From Cercis canadensis (lineage: Eukaryota; Streptophyta; Magnoliopsida; Fabales; Fabaceae): DNA of 64,000 nucleotides. The DNA lies in NCBI GenBank assembly GCA_003255065.1, contig QAOA01007233.1, positions 248,001 through 312,000 on the forward strand, in the 5' to 3' direction. The notes below the pieces were generated by a model that had not been told where the DNA came from, did no database searches, and saw nothing but the letters and a program-made list of their open reading frames with translations. The position numbers and the translations under genes are program-made. This document shows positions 49,801 to 61,800 of the stretch, one piece after another; the first letter of the stretch is position 1; every line of letters starts with the position of its first letter.

Positions 49801-52800
49801 TCTTCGGTAAATCTGCATATTACAAGAGTAAGAGCTGTTTCAACTTGGGCATTGTATTTAGGAGATACAAAAAAGTTTGATAGTTGATCTCTGACCCTTA
49901 TAATTTTCATTTATAATTTCCTTTACAAGATGATGAACCCCTCTCCACAAAAAAAAAAATAAAAAATAAAAAAATTCTCCTTTTTGTGGTTATCATTTAA
50001 GATATTAAACTTTGAAATTTGATTTTGATTATGTGAATGATTTGTTGTTATGTTGTATTTTTTAATTTTTCTTTTTATCAGGTAAATAAGCTTAATGAGC
50101 TGTATAAAGAAAGTTCTGAGGAATGGTCCAGAAAGGCAGGAGAGCTTGAGGGTGTGATCAAAGCAATGGAGGTGAAGTTTATCTTTCTTTATGCTGTTTT
50201 CTGATGTTTGGATTTGCTAAAATGAGAAAATAGTTGAGTTTTTAAACTCTGCTGATGTTTATGCAGTCACATCTGAGGCAAGTTGAAGACGATTATAAAG
50301 AGAGACTCGAGAAGGAAGTATCCACAAGAAAACAGGTTGAGAAGGTAAATTGTTTTCCCAGCCACTTGTTGATGTTTAATGGCTAGAATACTTATGTTTT
50401 TGTCCCTTAAAGGAAAAAAGTTATCAGTTGTATAAGAATGAATTCCAACTTGCTAACTAAAATCAGATGGTATGGGTTCCTGAGCTGGAAAATGAGATCT
50501 AGGTAATGATTGGTTATCTTTGGAGATGGTAAATGGATGGCACTGGCTTTTCAGAATTTTCTTGGAAAAGTTTATCTGCCTATTTATAATTCAATGAATA
50601 GTTTGGCTTGTTGACTGTTCTCCAAGGGTATTGATTTTGTAATACAAGCTGATGGCATTTTAGCAGGAGCAGTGTTTTTTTATTTAAACATTATAATCAT
50701 TTTAAACAGTTTTTTTTTTTTTTTTTCCTTCTCTTTCTTTTGGGGTGTTTCATTATTTAACAGTTTCCTGGTACTTGTCTTCTTATTTTAATCAATGGAT
50801 GTAGTCATGTTGATTTCTGGTAGGTCTGTTGCTATACCTTGATATTGTTTCTACTTTGCCCTCATCTTATTTTTGGGTAGAAATCTAAACCAAATATGTT
50901 ATTTGCTCAATGTACAACTACAAATAATCATTCTTTATATACTTATTTGGATGCTTTTAGGAGGCTTCTGATTTGAAAGAAAAACTCGAGAGGCGTGAAG
51001 CTGAAATTGAGACTAGCAAGAAAACAAATGAACTGTCCCTTCTTCCACTCAGCGGTTTCACCACTGAACTGTATGTCTTTCATAATCTTTGCTGCTTTAT
51101 ATTACTGCATTTTGCTCTTTTTCATTCTGGTTCATACATGTACTGGTAATCTGGTATAAGTGTGACAAGAAAGTTGTTGAAAGTCCATGTAGATGCTTTT
51201 AGAGCATGAAAGAGGTGGTGTTGGATGGCAGAGTCAAAATAAAATTACTTTATTTTTGGCTCGTTGAGTGTTCTGATTTTTGTAGCAGGTGGTCATCAAT
51301 TGAAAGTGATGACACGATTGAGGAAAATCATTTACTTGTCCCAAAAATTCCTTCTGGTGTTTCTGGAACAGCATTAGCTGCTTCACTCCTGCGTGATGGG
51401 TGGAGTGTAAGTTATCAAAGTCAATATTTTTTCTAGTTTCATTTTCCAGTAGATTTATATAAAATAGATCTTGTAATTTTATTACTTTATTTGTTGAAGT
51501 TGGCCAAAATGTATGCAAAATACCAAGAGGCTGTTGATGCACTTCGGCATGAGCAATTGGGTAGGAAGGAATCTGAGGCAATTTTGCAACGGGTATGGTG
51601 GACATGGTGCTTCTTTCTATTCAATTTTTCAATCTTGAGGGTGATCCAACCACACATTTTAACTTTTTTAAAACTTACCAATAAAGCTTGTTTTCCTTAT
51701 TTCATATCCTTTACGAAGTTGTTACAAAATCTTGCCTTGATTAATATTTCAATGTTCTTGATTGTTAAATCTGATTTTTTGAATTTTTTTTCCGCCCTTT
51801 TCCGTTGTGTATTAGATGGAATGACAAATTATTCTTCTATTACCTTTTCAGGTTCTATATGAGTTAGAGGAGAAAGCAGAAGCAATCATAGATGAAAGAG
51901 GTATATCTTTTTGTGGGAGTGATTGGAGAGTTTACTATTTGAACTTGTCAATCTTTTTTTTTTTTTTTTTTTTNACTTGTCAATCTTTTTTTTTTTTTTC
52001 CAGTTTTTGTTCTTAATATATGTTTTTGGCTGTGAACTAAGAGAACAAAATATCGTTCAAGCCTAATTCCAACATTTTTGTCCTAAGATTTCAGAGTTAA
52101 GAAATCTGCAATGAGTTCAACTTGAAAAGATGGTTCATGTTTTATTCTATGTATCTCATGTGAATGGACAAATTGTGGGTGGTTGCTGTTTTCATGGTTG
52201 TTCTAATATATCTTCATTCAAGTGGTAATAGTCCTTTGTTTAATTCCGCCACCCACCCTTATTCCTTGAAAGTTTATGTATGCATTTGGAAAACTCAGTA
52301 AGTATCATTCATTTATACAATCTGGAGTCACTGTAAAGAAAAAGTTATCCAAGGTTGGTTATTGTTACTTTGTTTTTCATCAATATCATAGCCTTTCTAC
52401 TAATAAAATATATTGGTGCTCATGCAGCGGAACATGAAAAGATGGCTGAGGCATACTCTGTGATGAACCAAAAATTGCAAAATTCCCTTACTGAAAAGTC
52501 AAACCTAGAGAAAACTGTGCAGGAATTGAAGGTTTGCAAAATAACATACAGTTTCATTTACTTATTCTTTCGACCTTCATATCTGCTTAAGCATGTATTT
52601 TTCAGGCTGACCTCAGAAGGCATGAACGAGATCATAGTCTTGCCCAGAAAGAGATTGGTGACCTTCAGAAACAGGTAACAAATAAAAGCATCCATTTTGC
52701 TGGAAGTTGAGTACTTCTGTGATTCATGTGTCATTAAGTTATTTCATTTGTGCTGAAGTACTTGAGCTTAGACTATAATCTTTGGACTTCACTCAATACT

Positions 52801-55800
52801 GTCATTTAAACAAGACATGGGTGAGGTATGTAGACATGCCTGTACTGAAAACTATTGAAAACAGCCATGAATGAGGCAAGAGCTACAAGTTTCCTTTTTT
52901 AAATAAATATTTGTATCTTTGTTAGATGTTCCTTTTATGTTTGCTTTACCATATTCTTGTTATTACTATCGTTGTTATTATTCTTTCCTTCATGGCCATG
53001 TTTAGGGTTCGGTTCTGTCTGTAATTTGCTTATATGTTTTTTCCTTTTTGATAAAGTGGATTTTAATAAGAAAATTGCTATGCAAAGGAGGAGGAGAAGC
53101 CCTCCTAAAAGATACTAAAGATCAAATTAAAGGAAATAAAATCAGATAGATACAGCTTTCTTATATTGTTAATTATTTTCAGGTCACAATTCTTTTGAAG
53201 GAATGCCGGGACATACAGCTCCGTTGTGGGTCACTTAGGGTTGATGCTGTTAATGATGCTGCAAATATAGCTTTCGGGACAAGCATGGAGTTTGAACCTG
53301 AAGATGTTATTTCACAGCACCTTGTAAGTTTTTTGGCATTTTTATTGGTCTGTGATTCTCCTTAAACTTGTCCTTTTCTCTATTAAATGAGTGGTCAATT
53401 GAAACTTGGAAAGCAGTTGACCTTCAAGGATATAAATGGACTAGTCGAGCAGAATGTACAACTTAGGAGTCTCGTACGTAGTCTCTCTGAGCAGATTGAA
53501 AACAAGGAAATGGATTTCAAGGTTTGTGAAAAGAAATTTTTTGCCTCCATATGCTGTAAGGACTAACAAAACATCTAACTAGTATCTTTATACTATTATT
53601 GCAGGTAGAACTTGAAATGGAGCTCAAAAAACATAATGAAGAAGCTGCTTCTAAAGTTGCAGCTGTTCTGCAGAGAGCAGAAGAGCAAGGGCGCATGATT
53701 GGATCACTTCATACCTCTGTAAATTTTTATTATGGCCCTCCTTTTTGTTAATTTACTTATTATGGTTATCACTCAGTGTCGTATTGTTATCTGTAGGCTT
53801 CAATTTCTATTTACTAACCTTTGTAGGTTGCTATGTACAAGAGGTTATATGAGGAGGAACATAATCTTCAATTATCTCATGCCCATTCTTCAGAAGTTCC
53901 GACAGGTTCCTACAATAGCTATATGTTTCTTTCTTTTTCCTTTCAATTTTTGTTTTGTTTCTTTTCCTTTTCAGTTCCATTTTGAGTGAGAGGAGTGGAC
54001 TTGGTTGGTTGGACCTTATTTTTGCATCTCTGATTTTTTATTTTTTTGTTAAAAGAAGAAATTTTCATTAGAGAGTTTTTTGCATCTCTGATTAAATTTG
54101 CTAACCCATTATAGTGGCTTTTGTATCTGAGCAATAAACAATTTATAATGATATTGGCTTTTCCTTGTCTTGTTTGGCATGTATACTTTATCTTATCTCT
54201 GTCTATAAGATGCTCCACATTTAACTGCCTTTGTGCCGTCTGTATGTTTGCATGTTTATTTTGTACGTCTGCGACAGGGAGTATAATGTGTTTGGCAATT
54301 CAATCCCTTGACTTGCTTGTTTGGTTGAGTGTTTTATATTCAGTCTTGTAATCTTGGTATATTGTAAAGAATAAGGTACCAACAAAATGGAATGTGCTTA
54401 CGAAACTCAAGACACCTATAAGTATTTGTACATGAGCTGTACTGCTGTCTTGTTGATGATTGTCAGATAAGTGTCTTCTCATCGTACATAGCCTGATGGC
54501 AACTTAATTCATTGATTCTAAATTGCTTAGCTGTTGCAGAAGGGGGAAGAAACAACCTCAAGCTTTCTATTGAAAGTTCACAGGTATAGGTGATGTTGGA
54601 ACTATAAGATACAGTAACTTGTCTTTTCATACTTCTAAATATATGTTGCTATATTCGTTGTTGTAGGAAGCAGCAAAGAATGCCCTCGAAAAGGCTGCAG
54701 AGCGGATGAGATATCTTGAGGATGATCTAGCAAAGTCTAGGTGAAGTTGCTAGACATTATTCTTGTTCTTTATGATGAGTCTTTATTCATGCTTGGTGTG
54801 TGGTTTTACATGCTTTGAAGGAATGCTCAGTGGGAAGCAAATGTCAACAGTGATGGGATCAAAGTACTTTAATTTATTCAGTAAAAATGACATTCGTTAT
54901 TGGTTTTATTGAAATATTGGCAATGGTTCTTGGTAGATGTAGTTGGCTACCCGCTGAACTTTTACAAAGATTTTATTTAGGTGTGAGTAGTACATGTAAT
55001 ATGATTTTATGTCCAAACTAGCTAATTTAAATTTCAAGCTATCTATCATTATCCCTCAATTAATACCCGTCTTTCCTGATTGATATTAATCTCTATTTCC
55101 TTTCATAGAGCACTTTCAGCTGAGTCATCCTAATGCTTGTCAAGTTAAACATGTTTGGATAATTGAATTGAAATTTTTATGTGCTCCTTACTCTGATATC
55201 TGTGTACTGTATGTCTTCAGGAGTGAGATTATTGTATTACGATCTGAACGTGACAAGTCGGCACTGGAAGCAAATTTTGCCAGAGAGAGACTTGATAGCT
55301 TCGTGAAGGAATTTGAACATCAGGTGATTCCTTGGCTGTAATAATTAAGGCTCTTTACATGCCTGTATTTCATAAGTGATTTCTGCATTTTAATTATAGT
55401 AACGTTTGATATGATGCTTGACATATTAGAAAGCCGAAGCCAATGGAATTTTAGCGAGAAATGTGGAGTTTTCTCAACTAATTGTTGACTACCAACGTAA
55501 ACTGCATGAAAGTTCTGAGTCATTGCGTGCTGCTGAGGAGATCTCCAGGAAGCTGTCTATGGAGGTTGAGATTTTCTTAACTTATATAATGAGATATATC
55601 TGTTTCTTTGTGGGACTCATGCGGTGCCTTTTTTGCTCAGTTGTCTGTTTTGAAGCATGAAAAGGAAGTGATATTAAATGCTGAAAAGAGAGCATCTGAT
55701 GAGGTTCGCAGTTTGTCAGAGAGGGTTCACCGTCTGCAGGTTAGGATTGTGGCAATCATTTCTTTCATTTTTTTTTTTTTATTTTCTATAATTTGTGCTT

Positions 55801-58800
55801 GTTCTTATAGTTGAATGTTGCAGGCTAGTTTGGGCACCATACAGAGTGCTGAGGAAGTTCGAGAGGTAGGTTATTTTATCTGTTTAGATGTTTTATTTTG
55901 CCTTATTAGGTGCTTTTTGACTTATGCCTTTTGAAAACTTCAGGAAGCAAGAGCCGCAGAGAGGAGAAAACAAGAAGAATATATTAAAAAATTGGAGGTG
56001 TGTTTNGCAAGAGCTGCAGAGAGGAGAAAACAAGAAGAATATATTAAAAAATTGGAGGTGTGTTTTCTTTGTTTCCTCATAAGTACTTCCCATTGATTGA
56101 TGTATTCAAATTTTCTTTGTTCTCCAAGTAACTGCATGCTTGCTTTTATTTATTTTAATTATTTGGTTATGTTAATTGGCAATTTTTTAGTGACATATAT
56201 TTTTTAGTGATTCATTATTATGGATCTCATAAATGGTTTATTGTCAGCGGGAATGGGCTGAAGCCAAGAAAGAGCTACAAGAAGAGCGGGAAAATGTCCG
56301 GACTTTCACAGTAGACCGTGACCAAACCATAAAAAGTTCCATGAGACAGATTGAGGAGATGGGCAAAGAATTAGCTAACGCATTGCGTGCGGTTGCAGCT
56401 GCTGAATCTAGGGCTTCTGTTGCCGAGGTACTTGTTTTAGATTTCTCTCTTCTGTATACCTTATTCTTATCAAATTGCCACAAAAACTAATTTTTCTCGA
56501 CTTTTAATCCTCTGTCACAGGCAAAACTCTCCAGTCTTCAAAGAAACATGAGTACCAAAGATGATAAGGTGTTCTTCCTTTAATTTGTTCCATTAAATTT
56601 GTGTGAAGTATGCTGTTAGTATTTGCCTTTTTAAAACTCCTTGGCATTATACTTCCAAAAGTTTGGTATTTAGATCTTATTTATTAGTTATTGTTTGGAA
56701 CTGGATTATTGAAATGTTTGTGGACAATGCCAATTTTGCCTGCTCATTCATGTGATTCTTTTTGGATCAAGTATGTTGTTGATTATATATAGATCCATGA
56801 CTGCTCGAGATGACAATTCGGATTTTGGTGTCATTGCATGGAAGTAAATATTTTCTTTTGCAGCTGCCAGATCTGTGTTGATTGTTGTCTCATTGCATGT
56901 TTCTTAGGATTATCTGCTTCTCTGCGATTGATTGTCTAATTGTTTTTTTTTTTTGCTTCTTGTGTTTATTGAATGTAGCTTGTTGAAATAGATGATGCAA
57001 GCGGACCTTCAACTTTATCCAGTAATGAGGTAGGTGTACATTTTTATACCTCTCAATTTGATCTGTCCTTTAAGAATGTGCTTGTGCTATATTTTATTTA
57101 ATAAATGTAATACACCAAAAAGGCTACATACCCAGCCAGTATTCAGTAATATAAGCTGCAAGACAATAAAAAGACTTTCGTACAAAAAAAAAAAAGGGGA
57201 GGGGGGTGTAGACTTGACAAAGCTCAAGTTTTTATTTATGCCTACATAATCCAGATCCTAATACCTCATTGGCCTATTTCTGCACCAAACCTTTATTCAT
57301 GGTCATAAATATTGATAATTGACTTCTAAAACTCAACACCATGTGAACATGCACACATCCTTTTATGAAATTCATTTCTGTGCAATGGTAGAAGTAAGAC
57401 TTCCTCTTTTGTTTTTAAGATATTCTTGCAATGCTTATGCTATGTTCGTGCTTGACAGAGTGCTTTTTGTAACCTGTAGGTTTTTGCTGAACTACATACA
57501 GCAAAGGAGGAGATTAAAAAATTGAAAGAGGAAGCACAGGATAACAAAGCTCACATGCTGCAGGTTTTCTTTTTATTCTTTCAAAACAATGGGGGGTTTT
57601 TAATTCTGCTTTAAGCTAAATCAGTGGTTACATTATATGTTGCAGTATAAGAGCATTGCTGAGGTGAATGAAGATGCACTGAAACAGATGGAACTTGCAC
57701 ATGAGAAGTTTAAGATCGAGGTAATGTAGTATTAATGAATCTTAAAAGCCATTTTGCAATCTGTATGTTGTGATATTAAAGGTATTTTGCCTTCTTCCTT
57801 AACACATTTTTAGGCTGACAATACAAGGAAAGCACTAGAAGCTGAACTTTGTTTACTCAGAGAGAAGGTTTCAGAGCTTGAAAATGAATCTAGTTTGAAG
57901 TCTGAAGAAGTGGCTTGTGCAGCTGCCGGAAAGGAAGAGGCTCATACATCTGCTATGGCTGAAATCACAAGTCTAAAAGAAGATATCTTAGCTAAATCGT
58001 GAGTTACATCTAAGGGCTGTAGTGTGAAATTTACTGTTCTTTTGGGCGTCTCTTATGTTGTCTTTGCCTGTAGTTCGCAAATTTCAGCAATGGAAGTTCA
58101 GATCTCTTGTTTGAAAGAAGACCTGGACAAGGAGCATCAGAGATGGCGTGCTGCTCAAACCAATTATGAAAGACAGGTGAATTATGGTCATTTATGTAGT
58201 AAAATTTATTTGTTGTATGAGATTGTTGTGTGTATCCAGTTATATGATTTCAAATTTGATTTAATTTAGTAGACTCCTTCTAATTGTTAGATCCAAGTAA
58301 CTGGAAAATGTTTGTGTGCATTTGGGATTGGTATCACATTGGGACAGTCAGCAGTGTTCATGTGCTGATATGAAATGTTTTAAAGATGTTCTTATAAAAA
58401 TGGCATAATGCCTCTGTGAGAATAGTGGAAAAGGTTGTGGGCTCACATTTATTATTTATACTAACTGTATAGCAATAACGGGCCTAATCATGGGCCTAAT
58501 CATAAGCTAATTACAAGCCTAAAAAATATGCTATAATAACTACAGTATTTACAGCTAATATTCTATCATTCCCCCTCAAGCTGGAGCATACATATTATAT
58601 GCAAGCTTGTTACAAATGTAGTTAACCCGAGGGTCTCCGAGAGACTTAGCGAATATGTCTGCTAGCTGGTCATTTGATCTAACAAGACTAGTAGCAATAT
58701 CCCCTGAAAGTATTTTCTGTCTAATAAAGTAACAGTCAATCTCTATATGTTTAGTCCTTTCATGGAAGATTGGATTGGAGGCAATGTGGAAAGCTGCTTG

Positions 58801-61800
58801 GTTATCGCATATTAGTTTCATATGTTGAATCTTCATGAATTTTAACTCCTGAAGTAACTATTTCAGCCATATGAGCTCACAAGTTGCTTTAGCCATGACT
58901 TGGTATTCTGCCTCAGCTGTGGATAGAGCAACAACTGATTGTTTTTTGCTCTTCCATGACACTAGATTGCTCCCAACAAATACACAATATCCAGTGGTTG
59001 TCTATCGTATGGACAGCCTACCCAGTCAGCATCTGAATATCCAACCACCTGAGTATGTCCTCTACTTTCATGCAATAGGCCTTTACCTGGTGCCTTCTTG
59101 ATGTATTTTAAAATACGAACTACTGCATCCCAATAACTGTCACACGGAGCACTTAGAAATTGACTAAGTACACTCATAGGGAAGGCAATATCAGGACGTG
59201 TCACTGTAAGGTAGTTGAGTTTCCCAACAAGTCTCCGATATCTACTAGGATCTGATAAGGGCTCCCCCTGATCAGGTAGGAGCTTGACATTTGGATCCAT
59301 TGGAGTCTCCACAGGTTTGCAGTTTGACATACCTGTTTCTTTCAATATATCCAAGGCATATTTTCGCTGTGAGATGGTAACACCCTTTCGGGATTGAGCG
59401 ACTTTTATTCCTAGAAAATATTTGAGTTTGCCCAAATCTTTTGTCTGAAAGAGCTGGAATAGATGTTGCTTGAGTTTTTGTATGCCTTTTTGATCATTCC
59501 CTGTAATCACAATGTCATCCACATAGACAATCAAGTACATGCATCAGTTAGGGGATGAGTGAAAGTAAAAGACTGAATGATCAGCCTCACTCCGAGTCAT
59601 ACCAAACTGTAGGACAACTGAACTAAATCTCCCAAACCAAGCCCGTGGAGATTGTTTAAGTCCATAGAGAGATCGGCGAAGTCGACACACCAATCTAGAC
59701 TCCCCCTGAGCAACAAATCCAGGAGGTTGCTCCATATAAACTTCCCCTTGCAATTCGCCATGTAGGAAGACATTTTTAATATCTAATTGATAAAGGGGCC
59801 AGTGGTGAATGGTAGCCATAGAGAGAAAGAGGCGAACAAAGGCCATCTTGGCAACTGGAGAAAAGGTATCACCATAATCAAGTCCGTAGATCTGGGTGTA
59901 TCCCTTGGCAACCAAGCGGGCTTTCAAACGATCTATATGGCCATCAGGGCCAACTTTGACTGTATAAACCCAACGACAACCAACAGTGGATTTACCACGT
60001 GGTAGAGGCACCAAATCCCAAGTGCTATTAGAGTCTAAAGCAGTCATCTCATCAATCATTGTCCTATGCCAGCCTGGGTCAGAAAGTGCTTCACCTACAT
60101 TTTTAGGAATAGAAACAGGAGACAAAGACGACACAAAAACAGAATATTGTGGAGACAAATGGTGATAGCTCACAAAATTATAAATGGGATAAGGATTGCG
60201 AGTAGAACGAATACCTTTGCGGTCAGCAATAGATCAGTCCAAGTCAGAGATCGGAACCTGAGAAGTGACTGGGGCAGGAGCAGGGAGGGCATTGGTAGGA
60301 GGGTTGTCAACAGGCTCAAGGACGGGTGGCACAATGGGTGGGTGCTCAACAGGCCCAATGACGGGTGGCACAATGGTAGGGTCCTCAACAGGTTCAGGTC
60401 GAGGCCGACGATGGTAGGTGAGGAAAGGAGGTGCCGAGTCCTCTGTAGGACTAGGGGAGTCATGGGAAGAAACAACCTATGGAAGAGGACTAGTGCAAGA
60501 AATAGGGAGAACCTGAGTAACAGTTGAACAATTAGGATGCCCTAAAGAAGGAAAGAAAGGGGTTGTCTCAAAGAATGTGACATCCGGGGAAACAAGATAT
60601 CGTTTGAGTTCAAGAGAGAAACAACAGTAACCTTTTTGCTAACGGGAATAACCCAAAAAGACACATTTGAGAGATTTTGCATGTAACTTATCTTTACCTG
60701 GAGTGAAGTCATGAACAAAACATGTGCAACCGAAAACACGTAGAGAAAGAGAGTAGAGTGGCTGATTGGGAAACAAAAGAGAATGAGACACCTGATTTTG
60801 TAAAACAGAGAATGGCATGCGATTAATCAAATAACATGCAGTGATAACCGCATCTCCCCAAAAACGCAGCGGAACATTATTATGAATGAGGAGAGTACGG
60901 GCAGTCTCAATCAAGTGTCTATTTTTCCGCTCAGCCACCCCATTTTGTTGAGGAGTATGAGCACAAGAAGAGTGATGGAGAATGCCCTGAGAAGTCATAA
61001 AAGATTGAAATGGAGCAGAAAAATATTCTCGGGCATTATCACTCCGGAAGGTGCGAATGGTGATTCCAAATTGAGTTTTAATTTCTGAGCAAAAGGTTTG
61101 GAAAATAGAGAAAAGTTCTGAACGATTTTTCATTAAAAATAACCAAGTACATCGGGAAAAATCATCAACAAAGGTAACAAAGTATTGAAAACCCAAAGTT
61201 GAGTTGACACGACTAGGACCCCATACATCAGAATGAACCAGTGAAAAAGGAGACTCGGCTCGTTTATTGACACGACTAGGAAAAGAACTACGAACATGTT
61301 TGCCTAACTGACAAGACTCACATTCTAAAGAAGAGACACTAGAGAGACTCGGCACCATCTTCTGTAGTTTCTGTAAGCTAGGATGTCCCAAACGGCGATG
61401 AAAAAGTTCAGGAGAATCAGCAGCAATACAAGCCACAGGAGATGGTGGTGGGGCGAGGTAGTATAGCCCACGGGACTCATGTCCGACTCCAATCATCCTC
61501 CCAGTGTTCCGCTCCTGTACAATAACCGAATGAGCAACAAAGGTAACAGAATAAGGGAGGGTTTGAGTTAATTTGCTAACAGAAATCAAATTAAATGGAC
61601 ACCCAGGTACAAAGAGAACAGAATTTAAAGATAGGGAGGGCAAGGGTGTGGCCTGACCAATGCCTCTGACTATAGTGTGTGATCCATCAGCTAAGGTAAC
61701 AGTGGATAATGAATTAGAATAAGTGATATGAGAAAATAAATTCTTGTTACCAGACAAGTGATCAGAAGCACCAGAATCAAGAACCCAAGGTCCAAGAGAG

